A DNA stretch of 64,000 nt from an uncultured Clostridia bacterium (GTDB lineage: Bacteria; Bacillota; Clostridia; Christensenellales; UBA1750), in the NCBI GenBank assembly GCA_904393115.1, contig CAJFMX010000003.1, positions 62,001 to 126,000 on the forward strand, read 5' to 3'. Made by a program: the position numbers and the translations under genes. This document shows, in pieces, positions 33,061-40,864 of this stretch. The notes beneath the pieces were generated by a model. The model was not told the origin of the DNA and searched no databases. It saw only the letters and a list, made by a program, of their open reading frames with translations. The stretch's first letter is position 1, and every line of letters begins with the position of its first letter.

Positions 33061-33900
33061 TCACCGGAGCGCGACGCCGGCCGCACGGGCGATGCCCTGC
33101 ACGCGCGCGACCGCCTCGCGATAGGCCGCGTCCCCGGTCAGGTGCTCGATGATCATGGGCGTGTCGGGCGAGAGCGCCTCCGCGCGCTCGATGTAGTGCG
33201 CGATGTCCAGACCGCCCAGGCCCACAGGCACCTCCTCCAGCAGGCAGGTCATGCCGTCGTGCAGCTTGGAGTCCTTGAGGTGGCAGCTGCGGACGCCCGC
33301 GCCCAGCAGGTCGAACGCCTCGTCGATGAACTCCCGGTTGTAGAGGTAGGTCTTGGGGCTGTAGACCCAGTTGGTGATGTCGATGTGCACGGCGAAGGCC
33401 TCGCGGTCCACGGCGCGCAGAAGGTCCAGGTACTGCTGCGGCGTGTCCGGGATCATCCACTGCATGGCCTCCATGCAGTAATAGGTCTTCTTGGGCTTGA
33501 CGCTGTCGATGATCTCCTGGATCGAGCGCACCGTCGCCTCGAAGGCCTCCTGCGTGTAATTGGCGCGGTGGAACCCGTCCCAGCGCGCGCCGCGGAACGC
33601 CCCGGCGATGTTGACGCAGCAGCGCGCGCCCAGCTCCTCGGCCAGGCGGAGCTGGCCCTTGCACTTTTCCAGGGCGGCCTGGCGCTGCTCCGGAATCTCG
33701 GACAGGGGGTTGCTCCAGGCGCCGACCTCCGCGATGCACAGGCCCGCGCCCCGGGCCGCGTCGGCATAGGCGGCGATCTGCGCGTCGCCCGCCGCATACT
33801 CTACGGGAAATACCGCCGCCGAAAGGCCCAGCGCGCGCAGGTCCTGCGCCCACTGCTCCGGCGTCTCATGCGAAAGCACGTGGGAAATGCCAAGTCTCAT
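33061..33900 (-). CDS. sugar-phosphate isomerase/epimerase-like TIM barrel (first)
   Basis: A 279-residue TIM-barrel protein starting MRLGISHVLSHETPEQWAQDL. YYCMEAMQWMIP (metal Glu), FAVHIDITNWVYSP (Asp), RSCHLKDSKL (His/Asp) and PMIIEHLTGD (Glu) outline the metal centre of the isomerase/epimerase family. It is only distantly related to the second barrel gene downstream. Between the APH-family gene (6 bases upstream) and the other barrel it is clearly within the operon. Substrate unknown. Confidence 0.85.
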   Translation of the reverse strand: MRLGISHVLSHETPEQWAQDLRALGLSAAVFPVEYAAGDAQIAAYADAARGAGLCIAEVGAWSNPLSEIPEQRQAALEKCKGQLRLAEELGARCCVNIAGAFRGARWDGFHRANYTQEAFEATVRSIQEIIDSVKPKKTYYCMEAMQWMIPDTPQQYLDLLRAVDREAFAVHIDITNWVYSPKTYLYNREFIDEAFDLLGAGVRSCHLKDSKLHDGMTCLLEEVPVGLGGLDIAHYIERAEALSPDTPMIIEHLTGDAAYREAVARVQGIARAAGVALR

Positions 33901-33906
33901 ATTTGC

Positions 33907-34824
33907 TCACCTCTCGATGTGGTTTGCTTCGTCCGCCTCGTCCCGGCAGTACCAGGTTGGGCGGGAAAGGCCGTAGGGGCCGTCGTACCAGGCGCGCACC
34001 TGGCGGGCCTGCTGCCGCAGGATCTCCACCTGTTCCCCGCCCCGGGGGATCGCCCAGGGGAGGGAGGAGATCTGGTTCACCGCCACGTACAGGGCGAGCA
34101 GCGGCCAGAACGCGTCGGGCGGCTCCCCGCGGAAGTAGGCGCGCAGGAGCGCGCGGGAGAAGGCGGGGGAGCAGGCGACGCTCCAGGGCAGGCGGCTGAA
34201 CTCCTCCCAGGGGTCGCCGTAGTCCATGCGGTCAAAGTCGATGACCCCGAGGCGGAAGGCGGCGTCCAGGACCATGTTGGCCACGGAATAGTCGCCGTGC
34301 TGGAAGGTGGAGGGCCGGCCGGAGAGCAGCGCCGCGCTGTCCAGCGCGTAGGCCGCAAACTCGTCGAGCTCGGGGAGGTGCAGGGGGCAGGCGCGGTAGG
34401 ATTCGACCCTGCGCGCCATCTTGCGGCCATAGGCTTCGGCCCAGTCGGGCGCAAGGGGCGCGGGCACGGTGTGCAGCGTCCGGAGGATCTCGCCGGCCTG
34501 GCGGCCGACGGCCCGCTGCCCGCGCGCGGGCAACCCGGGCAGGATCTCCGGGGAGGGCCGGCCCTCCACCCAGCTCAGGAGCGTGTAGACGCCGCCCTCG
34601 CAGTCGCCGAAATCGAGCGCGCGGGGGATGTTGACGGAGAGCGGGGCGAGGGCGCGCATGGCCGTGTACTCGCGCAGGCGGCGCTCCCGCTTGTCCGCGG
34701 GGCTGATGCGCAGCAGGCACTCGCCGCCGGGGCCGGACACGTGAAACTTCTCGTCCCCGGAAAAGCCCTCCTGAACGGGATCGATCTCCGTCCAGAGATC
34801 GCTTTGCGCAATGCCGCGGAACAT
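33907..34824 (-). CDS. aminoglycoside phosphotransferase (APH)-family kinase
   Basis: A 305-residue kinase-like protein. STFQHGDYSVANMVLD holds the catalytic Asp and metal Asn; GVIDFDRMDYGDPWEEF is the DFG-equivalent motif. The N-lobe has a Lys-containing FSGDEKFHVSG strand. The APH family includes antibiotic, choline, homoserine and sugar kinases. It leads an operon of sugar-type enzymes, so a small-molecule kinase is more likely than a resistance enzyme. It is transcribed from a good promoter 40 bases upstream. Confidence 0.85.
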   Translation of the reverse strand: MFRGIAQSDLWTEIDPVQEGFSGDEKFHVSGPGGECLLRISPADKRERRLREYTAMRALAPLSVNIPRALDFGDCEGGVYTLLSWVEGRPSPEILPGLPARGQRAVGRQAGEILRTLHTVPAPLAPDWAEAYGRKMARRVESYRACPLHLPELDEFAAYALDSAALLSGRPSTFQHGDYSVANMVLDAAFRLGVIDFDRMDYGDPWEEFSRLPWSVACSPAFSRALLRAYFRGEPPDAFWPLLALYVAVNQISSLPWAIPRGGEQVEILRQQARQVRAWYDGPYGLSRPTWYCRDEADEANHIER

Positions 34825-34862
34825 ACGACGCCCTTCCCCCTTTTTCCTGAAAATCCACCTTC

Positions 34863-34891
34863 AGTATACACCGCAAATCCCCCGCTGACAA
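34863..34891 (-). promoter_or_regulatory. promoter of the seven-gene minus-strand operon
   Basis: On the minus strand TTGTCA (34891-34886), a 17-base spacer and TATACT (34868-34863). It should start transcription about 33 bases before the APH-family ATG. Confidence 0.75.
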
Positions 34892-34897
34892 GGACGG

Positions 34898-34914
34898 GGA
34901 AAAGTCCGCCCCTG
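34898..34914 (+). repeat. 17-bp direct repeat, left copy
   Basis: GGAAAAGTCCGCCCCTG, identical to 36293-36309. Each copy lies close to the -35 side of a promoter (34863-34891 minus; 36315-36343 plus), and together they bracket the ECF sigma pair. Confidence 0.8.
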
Positions 34915-35059
34915 CCCAAGATCAGCAGAGACGGAACAAATCCCGTCGATTTCCCCGGGCAGAAAGCATCCAGAAAAAATTTGAAAGACGTTGTAAGATC
35001 TGCGTTCAAAAGTTGTGTATATACGTGAAAAGACAAATGAGAAAGTGAGGGGAAAACGG

Positions 35060-35620
35060 ATGGAGGACATACAGATCGTCCAGTTCTACTGGGACAGAGA
35101 CGAGCGGGCCATCCCGGCTACGGCGGACAAATACGGAAATTACTGCACCGCGATTGCCAAGAACATACTGGGCATTCCGGAAGATGCCGAAGAATGCGTC
35201 AACGATACCTACATGCGCGCATGGAACTCCATGCCGCCGCACAGGCCCAATGTCCTGTCTGCATTCCTGGGAAAAATTACAAGAAACGTATCCCTAAACC
35301 GATACAAACAGAATACTGCCGACAAACGAGGAGGTGGGGAAGTTCCGGCTGTTCTGGAGGAAATCGCAGAGTTGGTATCGGATACGGACAGTGTGGAGCA
35401 GGAAGTTGACCGCAGGGAACTGGTAAAGGCGATAGACGCTTTTTTGGATAGGCTTCCAACGGAGAAGAGAAGTCTTTTTCTCTGCCGGTACTGGTATTTT
35501 GACAGTGTGTCCGATCTTGCGTCCCGGTTTGGAATGACAGAGAATCATGTATCCGTAACCCTGAATCGCCCTCGGCGAAAATTGCACAATGATCTTTTAG
35601 AAAGGGGATTTGACCTATGA
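35060..35620 (+). CDS. ECF-type RNA polymerase sigma factor
   Basis: A 186-residue alternative sigma factor. Region 2 is NYCTAIAKNILGIPEDAEECVNDTY, with MRAWNSMPPHRPNVLSAFLGKITRN; region 4 is LPTEKRSLFLCRYWYFDSVSDL and ASRFGMTENHVSVTLNRPRRKL (helix-turn-helix). Start at ATG 35060 after GTGAGGGG. Its stop overlaps the membrane-protein gene as ATGA, typical of a sigma/anti-sigma pair. Base composition here is clearly A+T-richer than in flanking genes, suggesting recent acquisition. A TGTAAG box at 34992-34997 may belong to its own promoter. Confidence 0.9.
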   Translation: MEDIQIVQFYWDRDERAIPATADKYGNYCTAIAKNILGIPEDAEECVNDTYMRAWNSMPPHRPNVLSAFLGKITRNVSLNRYKQNTADKRGGGEVPAVLEEIAELVSDTDSVEQEVDRRELVKAIDAFLDRLPTEKRSLFLCRYWYFDSVSDLASRFGMTENHVSVTLNRPRRKLHNDLLERGFDL

Positions 35621-36186
35621 AAAAAGAAGAATTTTGCGAAGTCCTCGGGGACGTTAACGAGAACTATGTGAAAGAGGCCAGAGCGGTTCGCAAAGCAAAG
35701 AAACCGCGGTGGATGCAGTGGGGAGCTGCGGCAGCCTGCCTATGTTTGCTTGTCGCCGGTGGAGTCCTGTTCACGCGGAACCGTGGAAACGCTGCGCCGG
35801 ATCCTAACCCTGTGCAGATTCCGAATCCGATTCTTACGGTTGCATCTGTGGAGGAAATGGAAGAGTATCTCGATTTTGAAGTTCCTGTTCTGGACAAGGA
35901 AGCTGCGTCGTATGCTGTTTTTATTGAGGACGGGTATCCCACAATGGGACAGATAGAGTATGCAGACGGTTCGGAATTCCGCATACAGTACGGAAGTGGA
36001 GATATTAGCGGCATTCACGGCGGCACACTGGAAAAGAGCGAAAAGATTGACGGCGTGGAAGTCGAACAGTATAGATACGAAAATACGACCTATGCAATTT
36101 GGGAACAAAACGGATTTACGTTCAGCTATGTATACACCGACAGCGAAGCCATAGATGTGGCGAGCATCATTCAGCAATTTGCGTAA
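35617..36186 (+). CDS. single-pass membrane anti-sigma-type protein
   Basis: A 189-residue protein with a cytosolic N-terminus (KKEEFCEVLGDVNENYVKEA), one membrane segment at about residues 36-53 (WGAAAACLCLLVAGGVLF) and an outside domain of about 130 residues (VASVEEMEEYLDFEVPVLD, TTYAIWEQNGFTFSYVY). Coupled to the ECF sigma gene, it most likely binds that sigma inside and senses a signal outside. The outer domain resembles DUF4367-type domains; I do not know its ligand. It shares the lower G+C of its partner. A terminator follows. Confidence 0.75.
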   Translation: MKKEEFCEVLGDVNENYVKEARAVRKAKKPRWMQWGAAAACLCLLVAGGVLFTRNRGNAAPDPNPVQIPNPILTVASVEEMEEYLDFEVPVLDKEAASYAVFIEDGYPTMGQIEYADGSEFRIQYGSGDISGIHGGTLEKSEKIDGVEVEQYRYENTTYAIWEQNGFTFSYVYTDSEAIDVASIIQQFA

Positions 36187-36208
36187 ATGGTCTTGTCAGG
36201 CTGCAACC

Positions 36209-36256
36209 CAAAAGAGCGGCGGTTTCATTCGGAAACGGCAGCTCTTTTCTTTTTCC
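36209..36256 (+). terminator. Rho-independent terminator after the sigma/anti-sigma pair
   Basis: AAAAGAGC pairs with GCTCTTTT around an inner GGTTTC/GGAAAC stem, followed by CTTTTTCC. Confidence 0.8.
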
Positions 36257-36292
36257 ATTTCCCTTGAAATCGCGGCTTTCCTTGAAAAGGGA

Positions 36293-36309
36293 GGAAAAGT
36301 CCGCCCCTG
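36293..36309 (+). repeat. 17-bp direct repeat, right copy
   Basis: GGAAAAGTCCGCCCCTG, identical to 34898-34914. It lies 5 bases before the -35 hexamer of the dehydrogenase promoter. Confidence 0.8.
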
Positions 36310-36314
36310 TCCTA

Positions 36315-36343
36315 TTGACGGGGCGGGGGCGGGAACGTATACT
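36315..36343 (+). promoter_or_regulatory. promoter of the dehydrogenase / lactonase genes
   Basis: TTGACG, a 17-base spacer (G-rich) and TATACT. The same hexamer pair with the same spacing occurs at 52408-52436. Confidence 0.75.
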
Positions 36344-36407
36344 TTCCTTAAGAAGCGACCCATTTGGATACGACCGAACACAGGACAAAAAGGGGGTTCG
36401 AAGGAAC

Positions 36408-37442
36408 ATGACCATGCTGGGCTTTGCCGCGCTGAAAGAGGGCGGCGCCGCGCTTGTGACCCTGCCCATCCCGGAGCCCGCGCCCTATCAGGCGCTCGTG
36501 CGCATGCGGGCGTGCGGCGTCTGCAACGGGACCGACTCCAAGATCATTCACCACACCTTCAAGCTCTTCGACCAATACCCGACGCTGCTCGGGCACGAGG
36601 GCGTCGGCCAGGTCGTGCGCCTGGGCGAAAAGGCGCGCCGCCTGCGGGTGGGGGACCTGGTGCTGCTGCCGTTTGTGGAGGGGGAGCTGGCGGGCTTTTC
36701 CTCGGGCTGGGGCGCCTACTGCGAATACGCCGTGGTCTGGGACCTGAAGGCCATGCTGGAGGACGGCGTCACCCCGCCGGACAGCGCGTACGCCCAGACC
36801 CTGCTCCCGCCGGACATGGACCCGGTGGACGCCACGATGATCGTCACCTTCCGCGAGGTGCTCTCCAGCATCCCGCGCTTCCACATCGAGTCGGGCGAGA
36901 CGGTCGTGGTCTACGGCGCGGGGCCGGTGGGGCTGAGCTTTGTCAAGTTCCTCAAGCACCGCGGCTGCACCGTCGTCTCCGTCGACATCTCGGACGAAAA
37001 GGCCGAGCGCGCGAAGCGCTTCGGCGCGGACTACGCGGTCAATTCCACGGCGGTGGACGTCGTGGCCTTTGTGCGGGACCTCTTCCCGCAGGGCGTGCAG
37101 TCCGTCGTGGACGCCGTGGGCGTCAACGCCCTGCTCAACGAGGCCATGGGGCTAATCGCCGACCACGGCAAGATCTGCTCCTACGGCATCTCCCCCAAGC
37201 TCGAGATGAACCTGAGTTGGGCGCCGGCGCCCTACAACTGGAGCCTGACCTTCGTCCAGTTCCCGGAAAAGAAGGAGGAGGCCGCGCAGCACGAGGAGGT
37301 CATGGAGATGATCCGCACGGGCGAGCTCGTGCCGCGGGACTTCATCTCCCTGGTCCTGCCGCAGGGCGAGATCGCCACGGCCTTTGACCTTGTGGAACAG
37401 AAGAAGACGGACCTGAAGACCGTGATCGAATTTCGGGCATAG
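36408..37442 (+). CDS. zinc-containing medium-chain alcohol/polyol dehydrogenase
   Basis: A 344-residue MDR-family NAD(P) dehydrogenase. Cys36 (RACGVCNGTDSK), His63-Glu64 (LLGHEGVGQVV) form the catalytic zinc site. The structural four-Cys zinc loop is missing, which is typical of some sorbitol/threonine dehydrogenase relatives. The coenzyme fold is VVVYGAGPVGLSFVKFL with Asp at SVDISDEKAE, suggesting NAD. It is followed after 22 bases by an SMP-30 lactonase, so the pair may oxidise a sugar to a lactone and open it. Substrate not determinable. Confidence 0.88.
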   Translation: MTMLGFAALKEGGAALVTLPIPEPAPYQALVRMRACGVCNGTDSKIIHHTFKLFDQYPTLLGHEGVGQVVRLGEKARRLRVGDLVLLPFVEGELAGFSSGWGAYCEYAVVWDLKAMLEDGVTPPDSAYAQTLLPPDMDPVDATMIVTFREVLSSIPRFHIESGETVVVYGAGPVGLSFVKFLKHRGCTVVSVDISDEKAERAKRFGADYAVNSTAVDVVAFVRDLFPQGVQSVVDAVGVNALLNEAMGLIADHGKICSYGISPKLEMNLSWAPAPYNWSLTFVQFPEKKEEAAQHEEVMEMIRTGELVPRDFISLVLPQGEIATAFDLVEQKKTDLKTVIEFRA

Positions 37443-37464
37443 CCCCAGAAAGGAATGCATCCGC

Positions 37465-38448
37465 ATGCAGCAATCGAAACTCTTCCAGATCCTTCCGGAC
37501 TACATCTGCACGCCCGATGGAATGGCCATAGACCAAGAGGGGAACCTCGTGCTCTCCTGCCCGAACTTCGCCGACGACAGCCTGCCCGGCTGCGTGGTCA
37601 AGATCGACAAGCAGGGCAGCGTCCGCAAGTGGTTCGACGTGCCGGTCAACCCCGCGCACGGCCTTGCGCGCACCATGGGCATCGCCTTTGACGGCGACTG
37701 GAACCTCTACCTCTGCGACAACCCCGGCTGGCTCGGCCGGAAGGAGACGGACTTCACCGGCCGCCTGCTCAAGATCACCGCGGACGAGGACGGCATCCGC
37801 GAATGGAAGACCGTCGCCTGCGGCATGGAGCACCCCAACGGCGTGCGCATCCGCGACGGCTATCTCTACGTCACCCAGAGCAACCTCACAAAGGTCCAGG
37901 ACCCGAGCGGCAAGCTCGTCAGCGCCGTCTACCGCTTCGCCCTCGACGAGGAAAACGTAGAGGTCACAAATACGCTGGAGGACCCGAACCTCTTTGTGAC
38001 GTTCCTGACGCAGAACCCCGACTGCCAGTACGGCGCGGACGGCATCTGCTTTGACGAGGCGGGGAACCTCTACGTCGGCAACTTCGGCGATGGCGCGGTG
38101 CACAAGATCACCATCGAGGGCGGGCGCGCGGTCAAGAACGAGGTCTGGGCCAAGGACCCCGAGCAGCTCACCTCCACCGACGGCATCTGCGCCGGGCCGG
38201 GCGGCTGCTTCTACGTCGCGGACTTCTCGGCCAACGCCGTGGCGCGCATCTCCAAGGACGGCGAGGTCACCCGCATCGCCCAGAGTCCGGACACCGACGG
38301 CCTCCACGGCGAATTGGACCAGCCCGGCGAGCCCATCGTCTGGGACGGCAAGATCGTCGTCTCCTGCTTTGACCTGGTCACGGACCCCGGCAAGGTCAAC
38401 ACCGCCCACGAGATGCCCGCGACCATGGCGTATCTCGACTTGGAGTGA
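37465..38448 (+). CDS. SMP-30/gluconolactonase-family protein
   Basis: A 327-residue six-blade propeller. TPDGMAIDQEGNLVLSCP, CGMEHPNGVRIRDGYLYVTQ, YGADGICFDEAGNLYVGNFGDG and STDGICAGPGGCFYVADF are the repeated blade strands with the Asp and Asn metal ligands of SMP-30 lactonases. There is no signal peptide. With the dehydrogenase upstream it fits a sugar oxidation pathway (aldose or inositol to lactone to acid). The real substrate is not visible from sequence. Terminator follows at 38471. Confidence 0.87.
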   Translation: MQQSKLFQILPDYICTPDGMAIDQEGNLVLSCPNFADDSLPGCVVKIDKQGSVRKWFDVPVNPAHGLARTMGIAFDGDWNLYLCDNPGWLGRKETDFTGRLLKITADEDGIREWKTVACGMEHPNGVRIRDGYLYVTQSNLTKVQDPSGKLVSAVYRFALDEENVEVTNTLEDPNLFVTFLTQNPDCQYGADGICFDEAGNLYVGNFGDGAVHKITIEGGRAVKNEVWAKDPEQLTSTDGICAGPGGCFYVADFSANAVARISKDGEVTRIAQSPDTDGLHGELDQPGEPIVWDGKIVVSCFDLVTDPGKVNTAHEMPATMAYLDLE

Positions 38449-38470
38449 TCGTTTTTTGGGGAATGCAAGG

Positions 38471-38500
38471 AGGAGACGCAGCGTCTCCTCTTTGTTTTGG
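38471..38500 (+). terminator. Rho-independent terminator after the lactonase gene
   Basis: AGGAGAC pairs with GTCTCCT around GCAGC, followed by CTTTGTTTT. Confidence 0.75.
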
Positions 38501-38509
38501 GAGAAGGAA

Positions 38510-38539
38510 TTGACAAGCCGTGCAGAACGATGATAAGAT
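38510..38539 (+). promoter_or_regulatory. promoter of the small exported-protein genes
   Basis: TTGACA (38510-38515), an 18-base spacer and TAAGAT (38534-38539) with a TGA extension. Confidence 0.65.
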
Positions 38540-38623
38540 AGAATTACAACAGGGAAGAACCTCTTGACGAATAGCGGAAAATGCGCTTGCGCAAAAGACG
38601 GAGACCGAAAGGGGGGCGCGGAA

Positions 38624-39097
38624 ATGAAACGTGCAAAGGCGGCAGTCGCCGTGCTCCTGTTCGCGCCGCTCCTGCTCTGTTCCCAGGGTGCGGTTCCGAC
38701 GGAAGATCCACCGGCTGTAGAGTATGTGTCGATTTACCCCGTGCAACCAGACGACCCGGAATGGGCAGAGCTCACCTCCGCATCGGAGATGCTGGCGGCC
38801 TGCCGCGTCCCGGCGGAGGTGATCGGCGCGCTCTCGACGCCGCAGCTGGTGGAGGCGGTGCTGGACTATCCGATGCGGATCTGCATCCTACTGTTTGACG
38901 ATTACCAGACCGGGCTGGAGGTGCTGGAAGGACAGTGCGACGCGCTGGCGGCACTGATGGAGCGGGAAGATGCGGCCAGCGCCATCGCGGCGCGCCTGGA
39001 GCAGCAGCTCACTGCCGAAGAAAGGGATGTGGTAGCAGAATGTGTGGAATATCGCATGGCGGCGGCCGCGGCGCACGCGGAAAAGGAGGGCATATGA
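38624..39097 (+). CDS. small exported protein of unknown function
   Basis: A 157-residue protein. MKRAKAAVAVLLFAPLLLCSQGAVP looks like a signal peptide. The mature part is acidic and helical (MLAACRVPAEVIGALSTPQL, GLEVLEGQCDALAALMERED, AASAIAARLEQQLTAEERD). I do not recognise the family. It shares the pattern ALMEREDAxxA with the lipoprotein gene that overlaps its 3' end (ATGA), so the two are probably old paralogues working together outside the cell. ATG 38624 chosen for the GAAAGGGGGG site and because it begins the signal peptide. Confidence 0.6.
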   Translation: MKRAKAAVAVLLFAPLLLCSQGAVPTEDPPAVEYVSIYPVQPDDPEWAELTSASEMLAACRVPAEVIGALSTPQLVEAVLDYPMRICILLFDDYQTGLEVLEGQCDALAALMEREDAASAIAARLEQQLTAEERDVVAECVEYRMAAAAAHAEKEGI

Positions 39098-39411
39098 GAA
39101 AGTTTCAGCGGTTGGTCCTGGGGTTGGTTCTCGTGGGCGCGGCCCTGCTGTTTTCCGGATGCGGGAAACCGCCGAGCGAGGAGAGCCTGGAGCTGGCGAG
39201 GAACGTGTTCGCGCAGGAGGGGCCGTATGCGCTCCTGTTCGCCTACACGACGGAGGAACAGAGCGCGGAGGCGCTGGCGCGGGAGAGCGAGGACTTTGCC
39301 GCCCTCCTGGAGAGGGAGGACGCGGAGGCGGCGCTCCTTACCGTCGCCGCGGAGTCGGACGACGCGCTCGTCCGGCGCGCGGTGCGCATCGCGCTGGAGG
39401 CCCTCCCCTGA
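39094..39411 (+). CDS. small lipoprotein of unknown function
   Basis: A 105-residue protein with a lipoprotein signal: MRKFQRLVLGLVLVGAALLF then SGC, with Cys23 as the lipidated residue. The short mature part is acidic and helical (ESLELARNVFAQEGPYALLF, DFAALLEREDAEAALLTVAA). Ribosome site AAAAGGAGGG. It overlaps the exported-protein gene upstream and resembles it in ALLEREDA. A terminator follows. No known domain; a solute-binding role is unlikely given its size. Confidence 0.65.
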   Translation: MRKFQRLVLGLVLVGAALLFSGCGKPPSEESLELARNVFAQEGPYALLFAYTTEEQSAEALARESEDFAALLEREDAEAALLTVAAESDDALVRRAVRIALEALP

Positions 39412-39424
39412 TCCCGGAGTGGAC

Positions 39425-39465
39425 GGCGCCGCGGAAAGCCTGGACTTTCCGCGGCGCCTCTTTTT
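39425..39465 (+). terminator. Rho-independent terminator after the small lipoprotein gene
   Basis: GGCGCCGCGGAAAG pairs with CTTTCCGCGGCGCC, followed by TCTTTTTG. Confidence 0.9.
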
Positions 39466-39513
39466 GCGCGGCGCGCACTTTTGCGGCCATTACTGGAAAC
39501 TTGCAGGTGCAGA

Positions 39514-39522
39514 TGGTATAAT
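39514..39522 (+). promoter_or_regulatory. extended -10 promoter for the AraM-like gene
   Basis: TG-G-TATAAT, 28 bases before the ATG; the -35 is weak. Confidence 0.55.
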
Positions 39523-39550
39523 GGAAAAAAACGTTTGGAGGCGGAGAACC

Positions 39551-40864
39551 ATGGCGGAAGATATGCTCGCGCGGTGCCGCGCGCTGGAGGGCGCGTGCGC
39601 CTGCGGAAGGACCCACCGCATGCGCACGCGGGAGATCTACATCGGGGAGGATTGGCAGGCGCACTTGCAGGCGCAGGCCCAGGCGCTCTGCGGGGACGGC
39701 GCCGTGACGGTCGTGGCGGACGAGCGCACCTGGGAGGTCGCCGGGTGCGCGGCGGCGCAGGCGCTGCGCGGCCGCGAGGTGCAGACGGTCGTGCTGCGCG
39801 GCGGGGAGCTGCACGCCAACGCCGACAGCATCGGCCAGGTGCTGCTGGGCGTGGGCGACAGGACGCGCCTGCTCGTCGCGGTGGGATCGGGCACGATCAA
39901 CGACACCACGCGCTTTGTCGCCTACCGCGTGGGGCTGCCGTACCTGGTCGTGGGCACGGCGCCCTCCATGGACGGCTACGCATCCTCCGTTTCCCCGGTC
40001 CTGCAGGACGGCATGAAGATCACCTACGAGGCCACGCACCCGGAGGCGGTGCTCTCCTCGCCGGCGATTCTCTGCAGCGCGCCGCAGAACATGGTGGCCG
40101 CGGGCCTGGGCGACATGCTGGGCAAGCACACGGCCCTGCTGGACTGGAAGCTGAGCGCCATCGCCACGGGCGAATCCTTCTGCGAGGGCATTGCCGGAAT
40201 GATGCGCGAGGCCGTGGGCATCTGCGAGCGGAACGCCGAGGGCCTCAGCCGCCGCGAGGGCGCGGCCGTCTCCGAGCTCACGCAGGGGCTCGTCCTCTCC
40301 GGGCTGGCCATGCAGATGATGGGCAACTCCCGCCCGGCCTCCGGCTGCGAGCATCACCTCTCCCACTTCTGGGAGATGCGCCAGCTCCTGCGCGGCCAGG
40401 GCGCGAGCCTGCACGGCGACAAGGTCGGCGTGGCCACGCTCCTCATCGTGGAGATGTACCATCGCTTCTTTGCGAAAAAGCCGGACCGCGTGATCCCGGT
40501 GGACCTTGCGCGCTGGGAGGCGCGGATGCGCGCGGCCTATGGACCGCTTGCGGAGGGGTTCCTTGCGCGCAATCCGCTGGACCGCGCCGAGGCGACCACC
40601 GCGCAGGAGCAGATCGAGCGCATCCTCGCGAACTGGGACGCGCTCAAGGCCGAGGCTGACGCGCTCTACGCCAAGAAGGACGCCCTGCGCCGGATGCTCG
40701 AGGAGAGCGGCGGGCCCACGGACCCCGCGCAGGTCGGCTGCCGCGGCGAGGACGTGCGCGACGCCCTGCTGTGCGCCTGGCTCCTGCGCCCGCGCTTTAC
40801 GCTGCTCAAGCTCGCCTTTGACCTGGGATGTTTGGAGGAAATCGTCGATGAAGTCCTTGCATGA
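39551..40864 (+). CDS. araM: sn-glycerol-1-phosphate dehydrogenase (AraM/EgsA family)
   Basis: A 437-residue metal-dependent dehydrogenase that reduces dihydroxyacetone phosphate to sn-glycerol-1-phosphate in Bacillus. AVGSGTINDTTRFVAY (cofactor loop), TAPSMDGYAS, GLGDMLGKHTAL (metal Asp), CEHHLSHFWEM and LHGDKVGVATLL (metal His) are all present. The C-terminus is extended by a helical region. ATG 39551 follows TTGGAGG. Its end overlaps an AraL-type phosphatase gene by 17 bases. In B. subtilis araL and araM are neighbours in the arabinose operon; here the pair occurs without araA, B or D. Confidence 0.9.
   Translation: MAEDMLARCRALEGACACGRTHRMRTREIYIGEDWQAHLQAQAQALCGDGAVTVVADERTWEVAGCAAAQALRGREVQTVVLRGGELHANADSIGQVLLGVGDRTRLLVAVGSGTINDTTRFVAYRVGLPYLVVGTAPSMDGYASSVSPVLQDGMKITYEATHPEAVLSSPAILCSAPQNMVAAGLGDMLGKHTALLDWKLSAIATGESFCEGIAGMMREAVGICERNAEGLSRREGAAVSELTQGLVLSGLAMQMMGNSRPASGCEHHLSHFWEMRQLLRGQGASLHGDKVGVATLLIVEMYHRFFAKKPDRVIPVDLARWEARMRAAYGPLAEGFLARNPLDRAEATTAQEQIERILANWDALKAEADALYAKKDALRRMLEESGGPTDPAQVGCRGEDVRDALLCAWLLRPRFTLLKLAFDLGCLEEIVDEVLA

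Noticed and set aside
33907-34824. APH-family gene as an aminoglycoside-resistance gene
   Set aside because: The APH fold is shared by many small-molecule kinases, and the gene leads an operon of sugar-type enzymes; no resistance claim is justified.
34898-36309. Direct repeats considered as attachment sites of an integrated element
   Set aside because: There is no integrase, transposase or tRNA gene between or beside them. I keep the repeats as a finding but do not call an integrative element.
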